This document shows positions 1 through 9,228 of a stretch of 64,000 nucleotides of DNA, one piece after another. The stretch's first letter is position 1, and each line of letters opens with the position of its first letter. The notes beneath the pieces were generated by a model, which saw nothing but the letters and a program-made list of their open reading frames with translations, searched no databases and was not told where the DNA came from. Source of the DNA: Janibacter sp. HTCC2649. GTDB taxonomy: Bacteria; Actinomycetota; Actinomycetes; Actinomycetales; Dermatophilaceae. The position numbers and the translations under genes are program-made. The stretch lies in NCBI RefSeq assembly GCF_000152705.1, contig NZ_CH672413.1:3359419-3423418 (forward strand). Direction: 5' to 3'.

Positions 1-920
1 GGGTTGAGATTGTCCTCGACGCGGTCGCCGGCGACCGGTTCGACGACCATCCAGGTGCCGTCGGAAGCCAACGCGTCGTGGACCCGACGGGCCGCACCGA
101 CCGGGTCTCCCATGTCGTGCAGGGCGTCGAACGTGGTGACGAGGTCGTAGCCCGACCCGCCGAGCGCAGTGGCCGATGTCGACTCCCATGTGATGCGCAC
201 ACCGACCCCAGCCTCGGCAGCGCGCTCGCGGGCCACGTCGAGCGAGGCACCGTGCGCGTCCGATCCGACGAAGGTCGTCGACGGGTAGGCCTGCGCCATG
301 AGGATCGTCGACGCGCCGTGGCCGCAGCCGAGGTCATGGACCTTGGCGCCGCCCTCGAGCTTGGCGACGACGCCGTCGAGGGCGGGCAGCCATTCGCCCA
401 CGAGGTTCGCGGCGTAGCCCGGACGGAAGAAGCGCTCGCACCCGATGTGGACGTCGGAGTTGTGCTCGCCCCAGCCGAGTCCGTCGCCGTCGCGGGCCAG
501 GTCGAAGATTCGATCCGCGTCGCGGACCGTGCCGAACGCGATCTGGAAGAACCCCGGAAGGTATGCCGGGCTGCTCGGGTCCGTGAGTGCCATCGCGTGC
601 TCGGCCGGCAGCGTGTAGGTGAGTGACGACGGGTCGTAGGTCACGAAGCCTCCCGCAGCCTGCGCGTTGAGCCACTCGGCGGCATACCTCTCGCCGGTTC
701 CGGTACGGCGCGCGAGCTCCGATGCGACGAGAGGTCCGTGGTCGGCAAGGGCCTGGTAGTAGCCGAGCCGGTCGCCCATGACGACGAGGGCGCAGTTGAG
801 GGTGGCGCCCACCTCGTCGACGGCCCGGAAGACGAAGCCCATGAGCTTGTCCATGTCGATGGGCGGGGTGGCGGCGTCAGCCGTCGTGGTGTTGGTGGAC
901 GTGGTGGTGTCGGTGCTCAT
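1..920 (-). CDS. SAM-dependent methyltransferase with N-terminal winged helix (3' end cut by window)
   Basis: The gene reads leftwards from an ATG at 918-920 and runs off the window edge, so about 306 N-terminal residues are visible and the C-terminus is missing. An AGGAG ribosome-binding site lies at 927-931. After a Thr/Ala-rich tail of about 25 residues there is a helical region (about 25-115) of the winged-helix/dimerisation type seen in O-methyltransferase-like proteins. It is followed by a Rossmann methyltransferase core with the SAM-binding motif DLGCGHG at residues 196-202. The layout resembles the actinobacterial Rv2258c-type family, in which a regulator-like N-domain precedes a class I methyltransferase. 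The substrate cannot be read from the sequence. It is divergent from the LuxR-type regulator at 1047, so the two may share the 127-bp promoter region. Confidence 0.85.
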   Translation of the reverse strand, partial: MSTDTTTSTNTTTADAATPPIDMDKLMGFVFRAVDEVGATLNCALVVMGDRLGYYQALADHGPLVASELARRTGTGERYAAEWLNAQAAGGFVTYDPSSLTYTLPAEHAMALTDPSSPAYLPGFFQIAFGTVRDADRIFDLARDGDGLGWGEHNSDVHIGCERFFRPGYAANLVGEWLPALDGVVAKLEGGAKVHDLGCGHGASTILMAQAYPSTTFVGSDAHGASLDVARERAAEAGVGVRITWESTSATALGGSGYDLVTTFDALHDMGDPVGAARRVHDALASDGTWMVVEPVAGDRVEDNLN

Positions 921-1046
921 GGCGATCTCCTGAGATGGGTGCCGTGACCCCTGTCATGGCGTCGGATCGAGGTTCGTCGGGGGAGCGGTGTCGTCGCATC
1001 CGGGCCCCCACCTAGTCCTTGCGCCCGGCCCTAGCATCGAGGGGTC

Positions 1047-3791
1047 ATGTTGATGGGCCGGGTTGACGAGCAGCGCACCCTCGATGCGCTGATGTCCGGT
1101 GCCCGGGTGGGTCGCAGCGGGGTGCTCGTCCTCAGCGGTGACGCGGGCATCGGCAAGAGCGCCCTGCTGTCCTATGCGAGGTCGCGCGCCGACGGGTTCA
1201 AGGTGCTGACCGGGGTCGGGACCGCCTCCGAGCACGACCTGCCGTTCGCCGGGTTGGCGCGCGTGCTGCAGCCACTCTTGGGTGCCATCGACGACCTGCC
1301 CGAGCCGCAGGCCCACGCGTTGGGCGTCGCTCTGGCCATGAGGACCGAGGGTGTCGCTGACAGGTTTGCGGTGTCCGCCGCGGCGCTCACTCTCGTGACC
1401 CGAGCGGCCGAATCGGGGCCGCTGGCACTGGTGGTCGACGATGCCCACCTGCTCGACACACCCTCGGCCCAGGCCCTGGCGTTCGTGGCCCGGCGGGTGC
1501 TCGTCGACGCGGTCGTCGTGCTCGTCGCTGTCCGACCACGGGAGAGCGAGATCTGGGCCGGCCTGCCCACGCTCGACGTCGGACCGCTCGACGCGGAGGC
1601 TGCCGATCGGCTCGTCGACGAGGCAGCTCCCGGCCTGCTCACGGCAGAGCAGCGCCGACGCCTCATGGCGATGAGTGCCGGCAACCCTCTCGCCATCCGG
1701 GCTCTGGCCCAGGAGCCCGAGGGACTGACCGGTGTGGCCTTCGGTCAGACCGTCACCGTGCCGGTCGTCGTCGCGGATGCGTTCTCTCGCAGGACTGCTG
1801 GGCTCTCTCCCAAGGAACTGCGGGTGCTCCAGATGGCCGTCATCGCTGACGGGGACGTGCCCACGATCGGTGCCGCATGCGTGGCGGCAGGCCTCGACCT
1901 GGCGGGCCTGGCGCGCGCGGAGGACCTCGGCATCGTCACGGTGTCGCCCTATCGCGTCGAGTTCACGCACCCTCTCGTCGCATCGGCGGTCTACGCCACT
2001 ATCCCGGCAGGCGAGCGTCGGCGGCTCCACACCCTGGTCGCCGACTCGCTCTCGCCGGGCGATCGCGACCGTCGTGCCTGGCACCGGAGCGAGGCGGCGC
2101 TGGGGCTCGATGACGCGGTGGCGCGCGAACTCGACGACGTGGGGGCTCGTGCGTCTGCGCGCGGTGCCTTCGCTGTTGCCTCTTCGGCGCACGAGCGGGC
2201 CGCCACGTTGTCCGAGGATGCGGCCTCGCGCGCTCGCCGCTTCTTCGCTGCAGGTGAGGCGGCGTGGCTGGCCGGTGAGGACGCCCGCGCACCCGCGCTC
2301 CTCGACGAGGCGGCCCGCCACGCACCGGACGCCGGCCAGCGAGCCCGTGCCCACGCCATGGCCGGGCAGGTCGCGGCCCGCGGTGGATCGCTCACGCAAG
2401 CGCGCGACCTGCTGCTCTCGGCGGCCGGGGACGCCGAAAGCGACGCGCCGGACGAGGCCATGCTCATGTATGCCGCTGCGGTCGACGCCTGCTTCTATCT
2501 CCTGGACTCGGGCAGTGCACGTGCGGTCGCCGAGCGACTCTCGGACCTGGGAGCTCGCACCGGCGGCGACCCGTCCCGTCGGGCTGCGGCGGTCGCCGCG
2601 ATCGCCGTTGGCATGGCACGTGTGATCGCCGGGGAACCGGGGATGCAGGAGCTGCGCGCTGGAGTGGACGCTCTGGCCATCCGACAGGACCCCAGTCCCT
2701 TCTATGCGGATTTCGCCGTCGCCGGACTGCTCTATCTGCGCGAGGTCGGGGCCAGCAGGGACCTGCTCCGCGAGACGATCGAGACGCGTCGCCGGAACTC
2801 CGAGCTCGGTCAGCTGCCGCACCTGCTCTTCCACCTCGCCCGCGGCGATGCGACGACGGACCGGTGGGCGTGGGCCGAAGCGGGCTACAGCGAGGCCGTC
2901 GGTCTGGCGCGCGAGTTCGGCCAGCTCACCGAGCTCGGTGCGTCGCTGGCCGGTCTGGCGGCGTTGTACTCCCGCCAGGGGCGGGTCGAGGAGTGCCACC
3001 AGCACGCTGCCGAAGCCGTCCGGGTCGGGGAGGGGCGAGATCTCAACCTTGCTGCCGCGTGGGCCGACTTCGCCCGCGCCGAGCTCGAGCTGTCGCTCGG
3101 CGAGGTCGACTCGGCGATCGAGGGATTCACGGCTCTCGAGCAGCGGCTCGACGACCTCGGCGTGGGCGACCCGGACCTGTCGTCGGGGCCGGAGCTGGTC
3201 GAGGCCCTGCTGCGCAAGGGCAACCGGGCTCGGGCCACTGAGGTCCAGGTGGCGTTCCAGGCACGTGCTCGGCACAAGGGCCTGCCGTGGTCACTGGCCA
3301 GGGCGGCGAGGGCGACCGCCCTCCTCGGGTCGGACGACGAGATCGACGATCTCTTCGGCCTCGCCCTGACTCTGCACGGTGACGGTCACGGGGAGGGCGA
3401 CGACGCCTTCGAGCGAGCCCGAACCCTCATGCTCCACGGTGCCCGGTTGCGGCGGGCCCGTCGACGGGTGGATGCGAGGGTGCCGCTGCAGCAGGCCCGG
3501 GCCACGTTCGACGCCCTCGGTGCCCGCCGCTGGTCCGACGTGGTCTCCGCGGAGCTGGAAGCGACGGGTCTGACGGCTCGCGCTCGCACGGCGGGACCAG
3601 TGGTTGACCTGACCGCTCGTGAGCTGCAGATCGCCGAGCTCCTGGCCGAGGGCCGCACCACTCGGGAGACCGCCGCGGCGCTCTTCCTCAGCCCGAAGAC
3701 GGTCGAGTACCACCTTCGTCACATCTACACCAAGCTCGACATCACCTCGCGGGCGGAGCTGAAGGATCACCTCGGAGCCGTAACCACCTGA
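1047..3791 (+). CDS. Large LuxR-family transcriptional regulator with AAA/NB ATPase domain
   Basis: A 914-residue LAL-type regulator. The N-terminal ATPase has a Walker A at residues 31-38 (GDAGIGKS) and a Walker B at about 126-136 (VVDDAHLLD). A long helical, TPR-like middle follows, and the C-terminal 60 residues form a LuxR/GerE helix-turn-helix (LTARELQIAELLAEG, then SPKTVEYHL). Such proteins are ATP-dependent signal-sensing activators, often of carbon use or secondary metabolism; the inducer is unknown. The start could be the ATG at 1047 or the one at 1053. A TAGCAT -10-like box ends nine bases before 1047, so the mRNA is nearly leaderless. Its target is most simply its divergent neighbour (the methyltransferase), but that is inference. 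Confidence 0.9.
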   Translation: MLMGRVDEQRTLDALMSGARVGRSGVLVLSGDAGIGKSALLSYARSRADGFKVLTGVGTASEHDLPFAGLARVLQPLLGAIDDLPEPQAHALGVALAMRTEGVADRFAVSAAALTLVTRAAESGPLALVVDDAHLLDTPSAQALAFVARRVLVDAVVVLVAVRPRESEIWAGLPTLDVGPLDAEAADRLVDEAAPGLLTAEQRRRLMAMSAGNPLAIRALAQEPEGLTGVAFGQTVTVPVVVADAFSRRTAGLSPKELRVLQMAVIADGDVPTIGAACVAAGLDLAGLARAEDLGIVTVSPYRVEFTHPLVASAVYATIPAGERRRLHTLVADSLSPGDRDRRAWHRSEAALGLDDAVARELDDVGARASARGAFAVASSAHERAATLSEDAASRARRFFAAGEAAWLAGEDARAPALLDEAARHAPDAGQRARAHAMAGQVAARGGSLTQARDLLLSAAGDAESDAPDEAMLMYAAAVDACFYLLDSGSARAVAERLSDLGARTGGDPSRRAAAVAAIAVGMARVIAGEPGMQELRAGVDALAIRQDPSPFYADFAVAGLLYLREVGASRDLLRETIETRRRNSELGQLPHLLFHLARGDATTDRWAWAEAGYSEAVGLAREFGQLTELGASLAGLAALYSRQGRVEECHQHAAEAVRVGEGRDLNLAAAWADFARAELELSLGEVDSAIEGFTALEQRLDDLGVGDPDLSSGPELVEALLRKGNRARATEVQVAFQARARHKGLPWSLARAARATALLGSDDEIDDLFGLALTLHGDGHGEGDDAFERARTLMLHGARLRRARRRVDARVPLQQARATFDALGARRWSDVVSAELEATGLTARARTAGPVVDLTARELQIAELLAEGRTTRETAAALFLSPKTVEYHLRHIYTKLDITSRAELKDHLGAVTT

Positions 3792-3870
3792 GTCACATCA
3801 GCCACACCAGTCACACCTGGTTCGGCGATTCGGACAGGTTTCTCGCAGGCTCACGGCATACCGTGTCTGC

Positions 3871-5622
3871 ATGACTGCCGAAATCCTTGACGACTCGGGT
3901 GGGAGGGACGGCCTCCCCGAGCACTCGCTGCTCGGGTCCTACCGTCTCGTCCAGCGACTCGGCGAGGGTGGCATGGGTGTCGTCCACCTCGGACTCGACC
4001 GCCACGGCAAGGCCGTCGCGATCAAGGTGCTGCGACCACACGTCGCGCATGACCCCGCAGCCCGCGCTCGACTGACGCGCGAGGTCGAGACCCTGCGCCG
4101 GATTCGCAGCCCTCGCGTCGCCCCGGTCATCGACGCCGACGTCGATGGGGAGCGGCCCTTCATCGTGACGCGCTACGTTCCCGGCCCGCCGCTGGACGAG
4201 GTCGTCAGTGCTCATGGGCCGATGGGTCCCGATGACCTCCACCGCCTCGGGCGCGGCCTCGCCGAAGCGCTTGACGTCATCCACGCCAGCGACGTCATCC
4301 ACCGTGACCTCAAACCGGGCAATGTCCTCATCGTCGACGGCGATCCCGTCGTCATCGACTTCGGCATCGCCCACGTCGCCGACGACATCCGCCTCACCAT
4401 GACCGGCCTCGTCATGGGTACGCCCGGCTACCTTGCACCCGAGGTCGTCGAGGGTTCTCCCGTGTCGACCGCAACCGACTGGTGGGGTTGGGCGGCCACC
4501 CTTGCGTATGCCGCGTCGGGACGTCCGCCCTTCGGTCGCGGTCCGATGGACGCCGTTCTCACCCGCGTCACCACCGGTGAGCCCGACCTCGCGGGCGTCG
4601 ACAAGCGCATCGCGCCCCTGCTGTATGCCGCTCTCGCTCCCGTTCCTCAGGACCGCCCGCACCAGCGCGAGGTCGTGGCGGCTCTCGAGAAGTATGCCCA
4701 CGGCGGCCTTGTCACCGACATCATCAAGGTGCGCCGTCCGACGCCACCCACCCAGGCGTTGGCGATGCCCCGAACCGCCGTGCTTCCCTTGTCCCGCAAC
4801 CGGACTCAGCCCTCTCGCCCAGCAGTCGCTCCCGCCGTGATGCCAGCCGTCGTGCCCTTGGTGGCGCAGCGTCCCACCCCGGCGGAGGCGCTCTTCGGCC
4901 CCCCGCTCGGTGCGCCGCAGGTGGCGCCGGAACGACAACTGGAGCACCCGGCATACCCTCCGCAGGAACCCGGCCAGAACGACTGGGACGCCGCCAGGGA
5001 CGGCCAGCCACTGATCGACCCGCGCATCGGTCGGCAGAGCCGCAGTGGCACGGTCGCCGCCCTGCTCGCCGTGCTCGTCGCGACAGCAGCCACCGCCCCA
5101 GTCGTGGCCGCGATCGGGCTGCTCGTGTGGATCGTGCTCGCGCGCACTGCCGACCGTTCGGTGACCTCCCTGATCATGCGCAGGCACGACAAGGGGCGGC
5201 GTCGCAGTGACATTCCGGTCGCGGTGGTGGCCAGCCCGTGGCACTTCCTGGTGGGCGTCATCAGCTCGCTGTTCGGCGCGATCATGCCGGCGCTCATGGC
5301 CGTGTCGGGTGTGTTCTGTGCGGCGCTGGCCGTCGTCGCCATCCAAGGGACTGGGTCGCCGGAGCCCGATGCTCTCGCACCCCTCGCCGTGGGTGGCCTC
5401 CTCGCCGGGCTGATGGCGTGGTGGGGCCCGGGTGGCGCCAGCCTGCGCCGCGGCACCCGCAGCATCGTTCGGGGGGTGAGTCCCGGCCCGAGCGTGAGTC
5501 GCGTCCTCGTCCTCCTCCTGCTCGTCGGCGCGGTCGCCGTGGCGGCAGCGGGTGTCGTCAACGGCCAGCCGTCGTGGTGGCCGACCGGGACCTCGTGGGC
5601 CGACCAGCTCAACCTGCCGTGA
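3871..5622 (+). CDS. Membrane Ser/Thr protein kinase (PknB-type catalytic domain)
   Basis: A 583-residue Hanks-type kinase. Residues 24-285 hold a complete catalytic domain: glycine loop GEGGMG (31-36), lysine K52, catalytic loop HRDLKPGN (144-151), DFG (163-165) and APE (189-191). A Pro/Ala-rich linker follows, then several hydrophobic segments near the C-terminus. There is no PASTA or other recognisable extracellular sensor, which sets it apart from PknB itself. A -10 box TACCGT (3859-3864) ends six bases before the ATG, consistent with a leaderless transcript. The next gene starts inside the stop codon (GTGA overlap at 5619-5622), so kinase and exporter are translationally coupled. The kinase may act on that exporter, but this is speculative. 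Confidence 0.93.
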   Translation: MTAEILDDSGGRDGLPEHSLLGSYRLVQRLGEGGMGVVHLGLDRHGKAVAIKVLRPHVAHDPAARARLTREVETLRRIRSPRVAPVIDADVDGERPFIVTRYVPGPPLDEVVSAHGPMGPDDLHRLGRGLAEALDVIHASDVIHRDLKPGNVLIVDGDPVVIDFGIAHVADDIRLTMTGLVMGTPGYLAPEVVEGSPVSTATDWWGWAATLAYAASGRPPFGRGPMDAVLTRVTTGEPDLAGVDKRIAPLLYAALAPVPQDRPHQREVVAALEKYAHGGLVTDIIKVRRPTPPTQALAMPRTAVLPLSRNRTQPSRPAVAPAVMPAVVPLVAQRPTPAEALFGPPLGAPQVAPERQLEHPAYPPQEPGQNDWDAARDGQPLIDPRIGRQSRSGTVAALLAVLVATAATAPVVAAIGLLVWIVLARTADRSVTSLIMRRHDKGRRRSDIPVAVVASPWHFLVGVISSLFGAIMPALMAVSGVFCAALAVVAIQGTGSPEPDALAPLAVGGLLAGLMAWWGPGGASLRRGTRSIVRGVSPGPSVSRVLVLLLLVGAVAVAAAGVVNGQPSWWPTGTSWADQLNLP

Positions 5623-7073
5623 GCGACGCAGACCGTCGCCGCCGGGCCTGGCGCCTGCAGGGCGGGCCTCCGACCGAGCCCATGCCGCTCGTCGACCTCC
5701 TGCGACGCACCCCTTATCGCAACGCCCGGGTCGCCATCGAGGCCGCGGAAGAGGCGCGCGTGCGCGAGGCCCTCGACCTTGCCGTGCGCCTTGGTGAGCT
5801 CATGTTGCGCTCCGGCGCCGGGGCACCCCAGGTCGAAGGGTCTGTCGCCGCGGTGTGCGCCGCGGCCGGGCTGACCAATGTCGAGATCGACATCACGCTG
5901 CAGTCGTTGCTCGTCCACGCGCGCGTCGACGCCGTGCACGCGGTGACGGAGCTGCGGGTCGTGCGCTCGACGCGCCACGACTACGCCCGGCTGGTGGCGG
6001 TGCACGAGCTGGTCGACGCGTTCGTCAGCGGCCACATCGAGCTTCCGGAAGCCGTCGAGCAGCTGCGCGACATCAAGCGTGCTCGGCGCATCTGGCCCGA
6101 CTGGTCGGTGACGGCGGCGACGGCGGGGCTCGCTGCGGCTGTGGCCGTGATGATCGGGGCAACGCTCTTCACTGCTGCGATCACGGTCCTCGTGGTCCTC
6201 GCTGTGTCGGCCGTCTCGCGATTGATGCAGCCCATCCATCTGCCCGACTTCTACTCGAACGCCGTGAGCGCCTTCATCGCGACGGTGCTCGCCTGGGTGG
6301 CGTATGCCTTGGGTGCCCAGGGATGGATTCCGTTGGGGGGCAAGGACTTTGCCTTCATCGTGGCCGGCGGCATCGTTGCCTTGCTTCCGGGGCGGACCAT
6401 GGCTTCCGCGGTCGAGGACGTCATCTCTGGCTATGCGGTGACCGGCGCCGGACGGCTGCTCGCCGTCATGGTGTCGCTCACCGGAATCATCATCGGCGTC
6501 GCGGTGGCGCTGGGCACGACGATCCGGCTCACCGAAGCGCTGTCGTTCACCTTCGTCTCACCGTCGGTGCTCGACCTGCGCACGACCCAGGCGGAATGGT
6601 GGGCATCGGTCATTGGTGTCTTCATCGTGGGTGCCTGCGGGTCCATGACGATGCAGACCTTGCGCCGGTTGGTGCTGCCGACCGCGGCTCTGGCCGTGGG
6701 CGCAGGAAGTGTGTATGCCGTGCTGACTCGCCTTTTCGATGTGGGCGCCGTGACGGCGACGGGGCTGGCCGCCGTCACGCTCGGTCTGGTGGGCCGGCTC
6801 GTGGCCCTGCGTCTGGGTGCGCCGGCCATGGTGGTCGTCGTGCCTGCGAGCTTTGGGCTGCTGCCCGGTCTGACGATCTTCCGCGGCCTCTATGAGCTCG
6901 TCGGCCAGAACGCCACGGACATCGGGACGCTCTCCTTCCAGGCCGGTGTCGCGACCCTGCTCGGCGCGGCCGGTGTCCTGCTCGCCATCGCCACGGGGAC
7001 GACCCTCGGCGAGATCATCGCTTCGCCCTGGGATCGTCGCGTGGCCCGGGTGCGCCGGCGTGCCCGCGTCTGA
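5619..7073 (+). CDS. Threonine/serine exporter family protein (ThrE-like)
   Basis: 484 residues from a GTG at 5619 whose last bases form the TGA of the kinase gene. This start is chosen because the same frame stays open far upstream only as a shadow of the kinase. The N-terminal 140 residues match the cytosolic ThrE/YjjP domain (ELMLRSGAGAPQVEGSV, then a histidine-containing helix). The rest is about ten hydrophobic helices in two blocks, as in the ThrE exporter of Corynebacterium, which extrudes threonine and serine using the proton gradient. Family membership is clear; the actual substrate is not. The upstream kinase in the same coupled operon is an unusual partner for this transporter. Confidence 0.88.
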   Translation: MSDADRRRRAWRLQGGPPTEPMPLVDLLRRTPYRNARVAIEAAEEARVREALDLAVRLGELMLRSGAGAPQVEGSVAAVCAAAGLTNVEIDITLQSLLVHARVDAVHAVTELRVVRSTRHDYARLVAVHELVDAFVSGHIELPEAVEQLRDIKRARRIWPDWSVTAATAGLAAAVAVMIGATLFTAAITVLVVLAVSAVSRLMQPIHLPDFYSNAVSAFIATVLAWVAYALGAQGWIPLGGKDFAFIVAGGIVALLPGRTMASAVEDVISGYAVTGAGRLLAVMVSLTGIIIGVAVALGTTIRLTEALSFTFVSPSVLDLRTTQAEWWASVIGVFIVGACGSMTMQTLRRLVLPTAALAVGAGSVYAVLTRLFDVGAVTATGLAAVTLGLVGRLVALRLGAPAMVVVVPASFGLLPGLTIFRGLYELVGQNATDIGTLSFQAGVATLLGAAGVLLAIATGTTLGEIIASPWDRRVARVRRRARV

Positions 7074-7115
7074 GGTGTTGAGGGCGCCCGGACTGGGCGG
7101 AAGTTTCACAGATTT

Positions 7116-7163
7116 GTGAATATCCGTGATCTTCTTGTGACCTTTGGTGATCGAGGCTACCTT
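7116..7163 (+). promoter_or_regulatory. Promoter of first Rpf gene with helically phased GTGA repeats
   Basis: Four GTGA(A/T/C) pentamers begin at 7116, 7126, 7137 and 7147, about one DNA turn apart on the same strand. A sigma70-like promoter fits on top: TTGTGA (7135-7140), a 17-bp spacer, then TACCTT (7158-7163). An OmpR-family activator binding one face of the helix would explain the spacing. MtrA, which is known to control rpf and wall-hydrolase genes in actinobacteria, is the obvious candidate, but that link is inference. Confidence 0.5.
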
Positions 7164-7219
7164 CGAGGCTTGGCCCGAACCCCCTGTTGGGTCACCCCTC
7201 ACCGCAAGGACCCCTGCCG

Positions 7220-7915
7220 ATGTTCTACAGCCCGAAGCACGCTGCCCCGAAGTCAGCCCCTGTTCGTCGTCGCCTGGCAGGTGTCGCCGTGACCTCCGTG
7301 GCCGCCGTGGGTGGCGCCACCGCAATGGCCCAGTCCGCCTCCGCGGGCGGAACCGTCTGGGACCGAGTCGCCGCCTGCGAGAGCGGTGGCAACTGGGCGA
7401 TCAACACCGGCAACGGCTACTACGGCGGGCTGCAGTTCTCCTACTCGACGTGGAAGGGCTTCGGCGGTCAGCGCTACGCCACCACCGCGAACAAGGCCTC
7501 GAAGGGCCAGCAGATCGAGATCGCCCAGAAGGTCCTCAAGACCCAGGGCCCGGGCGCCTGGCCGGTCTGCAGCAAGCGCGCCGGGCTGACCAGGGAGAAC
7601 GGCGCGGCCGTGGCCACGCCCGCCGCCGAGGTTCCGGTCTCGCGCGACACGGTTCGTCCGGGGTTGCTCGCGGTCGACGGACGCAAGGGTCCGGCGACCC
7701 GGCGCGCGATCGAGTCGTGGATCGGTGGGTCCGTCAACGGCTCGCTCAGCAAGGCCGACACCCGCCTCCTCGAGAAGAAGGTCGGCGGCACCGTCAACGG
7801 TGGGTTCAACCGCTCGGACGTCCGCAAGCTCCAGAAGCTCGTGGGCGCCACGGCTGACGGATCGTGGGGTCCGAAGACCACCGCAGCCCTGCAGCGTCAC
7901 CTCAACGCGCGCTGA
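7220..7915 (+). CDS. Secreted resuscitation-promoting-factor-like transglycosylase, copy 1
   Basis: 231 residues from the ATG at 7220. An in-frame ATG at 7187 exists, but the 7220 start aligns with the paralogue at 8053. A basic, hydrophobic signal peptide (about 15-42) leads into an Rpf domain beginning VWDRVAACESGGNW; the conserved catalytic glutamate is E54. The Rpf fold is lysozyme-like and cleaves peptidoglycan glycan strands, which wakes dormant actinobacterial cells. The C-terminal half has peptidoglycan-binding-like repeats (for example DGSWGPKTTAALQ). It stands in tandem with a second copy 137 bp downstream and has its own promoter array of GTGA repeats. Confidence 0.92.
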   Translation: MFYSPKHAAPKSAPVRRRLAGVAVTSVAAVGGATAMAQSASAGGTVWDRVAACESGGNWAINTGNGYYGGLQFSYSTWKGFGGQRYATTANKASKGQQIEIAQKVLKTQGPGAWPVCSKRAGLTRENGAAVATPAAEVPVSRDTVRPGLLAVDGRKGPATRRAIESWIGGSVNGSLSKADTRLLEKKVGGTVNGGFNRSDVRKLQKLVGATADGSWGPKTTAALQRHLNAR

Positions 7916-7942
7916 TCGCGACACGCCGTGCGGCGTCCTTGC

Positions 7943-8018
7943 GTGACAGGTGGTGTTGAAGTTACAGTTGTGTAGTTATGTGACAGGATTGAAATCTGTG
8001 ACTGATGTGACGTAGCGT
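7943..8018 (+). promoter_or_regulatory. Promoter of second Rpf gene with GTGAC/GTTAC repeats
   Basis: Pentamers GTGAC or GTTAC occur at 7943, 7961, 7980, 7998 and 8007, so the spacings are 18, 19, 18 and 9 bases. The last pair forms a direct repeat with a 9-bp period. A promoter TTGAAA (7989-7994), N18, TAGCGT (8013-8018) overlaps the last two. The spacing resembles the close direct-repeat sites reported for MtrA, but regulator identity is inference. Confidence 0.45.
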
Positions 8019-8052
8019 CCTTTGTCGTCCCCTGACGCAAAGGACTTCGGTC

Positions 8053-8742
8053 ATGCTCTTCGCCCCTGAATTCCCCTCCCGCCCGACTCGACGCCGGCCC
8101 CTGCGCCGCGCAGTCGTCGGCACCGCGCTCCTTGCCACGACCGCGTCAGCGGCCGTCTTCGGTCTGGCGACCGGCGCCGGGGCGGCCGAGAACGTCTGGG
8201 ACCGCGTGGCCATCTGCGAGAGCGGTGGGAACTGGTCGATCAACACCGGCAACGGCTACTACGGCGGGCTGCAGTTCTCGTACTCGACGTGGAAGGCCTT
8301 TGGCGGCCAGACCTACGCGACCACTGCGAATCTCGCGTCGAAGTCGCAGCAGATCCTCATCGCCCAGAAGGTCCTCAAGGTCCAGGGCCCCGGTGCGTGG
8401 CCGGTCTGCAGCGTCCGTGCAGGGCTCACCCTGTCGAACGGGCTCGCCGTTCCCGTCTCCCGCGACACCACCCGGACCCTCTTCCCTCTCGTCGTCGATG
8501 GTCAGAAGGGACCTGGCACGCGCAAGGCCGTGGAGACGTGGGTCGGCGGATCGATCGATGCCATCTGGTCGCGCGACGACGTCAAGAAGCTTCAGGGCAA
8601 GGTCGGGTCGACGCAGGACGGCTCCATCGGACCGAAGACGACGAAGGCCCTCCAGGCCAAGGTCGGCGCCGAGCAGGACGGCTCGTGGGGTCCCAAGACC
8701 ACCGCGGCGCTGCAGGGCTACCTCAACCGCGTCTTCGACTGA
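8053..8742 (+). CDS. Secreted resuscitation-promoting-factor-like transglycosylase, copy 2
   Basis: 229 residues, paralogous to the gene at 7220 along its whole length. It has a signal peptide (about 15-45, ending near GAGAAE) and an Rpf domain VWDRVAICESGGNW with catalytic E56. The C-terminal half carries repeated peptidoglycan-binding-like units (DGSIGPKTTKALQ, then DGSWGPKTTAALQ). AAAGGAC precedes the ATG as a plausible ribosome-binding site. The two copies are near-identical in the catalytic core and diverge in the signal peptide and tail, which suggests an old tandem duplication kept under selection. No terminator hairpin is visible directly after it. Confidence 0.92.
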   Translation: MLFAPEFPSRPTRRRPLRRAVVGTALLATTASAAVFGLATGAGAAENVWDRVAICESGGNWSINTGNGYYGGLQFSYSTWKAFGGQTYATTANLASKSQQILIAQKVLKVQGPGAWPVCSVRAGLTLSNGLAVPVSRDTTRTLFPLVVDGQKGPGTRKAVETWVGGSIDAIWSRDDVKKLQGKVGSTQDGSIGPKTTKALQAKVGAEQDGSWGPKTTAALQGYLNRVFD

Positions 8743-8766
8743 GTTCGCGAGTTCAGATGTTCTCGA

Positions 8767-9138
8767 TCAGCCGCGGTCGGGGAGTTGTTGCAACGTCCAC
8801 TGGTTGCCGTCGGCGTCGCTGAAGTCGACGAAGCGCCCCCAGGCAAGGTCCTTGACATCAGTGCACTCGACGCCCCGCCCGCGCAGGTAGTCGCAGGCGG
8901 CGTCGGCATCGGCGACAACGATTTGGATGTGCTGGGTCTGCCCAGCAGGCAGCATGTCCAGGCCCGTGCCGAAGCAGAACGAACATGCCGACCCCTGTGG
9001 CGTGACCTGCACGAAGCGCAGCCCCTCCATGGGCGTCTGGTCGTGGTCGACCGTCCAGCCGACCTTCCTGCCGTAGAAGTCCACGGCAGCATCAACGTCA
9101 CTGACGCTGATGGGCACGAGCTCGATCCGGAAGTCCAT
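8767..9138 (-). CDS. VOC-superfamily (glyoxalase/bleomycin-resistance fold) protein
   Basis: 123 residues, a typical single VOC module: two beta-alpha-beta-beta-beta repeats, beginning with a VSDVDAAVDFYGRKVGW stretch and ending GRFVDFSDADGNQWTLQQ. The first histidine ligand usual in glyoxalases is not evident, so metal binding and catalysis are uncertain. A strong GGGAGGA ribosome-binding site lies just before the ATG. The family includes isomerases, dioxygenases and antibiotic-binding proteins; nothing nearby narrows the role. It converges on the Rpf gene at 8742 with a 24-bp gap. Confidence 0.8.
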   Translation of the reverse strand: MDFRIELVPISVSDVDAAVDFYGRKVGWTVDHDQTPMEGLRFVQVTPQGSACSFCFGTGLDMLPAGQTQHIQIVVADADAACDYLRGRGVECTDVKDLAWGRFVDFSDADGNQWTLQQLPDRG

Positions 9139-9228
9139 GACGCGTCCTCCCGCAGTCGCCCGAGCCGGTCTCGAGCTCTCCAGCGACGCTAGCGGGCGTT
9201 CCGGTCAGTTTCAGGACACCCGGAACGA

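Noticed and set aside
954..3275. A 773-codon minus-strand frame opposite the LuxR-type regulator
   Set aside because: No domain, Arg/Gly/Pro/Glu-rich shadow composition; the plus-strand frame has complete ATPase and LuxR motifs.
7076..8052. A riboswitch upstream of either Rpf gene
   Set aside because: I looked for ydaO blocks (GGGGACC and CGACAGCTC) as found at 61 kb; neither leader contains them, only promoter repeats.
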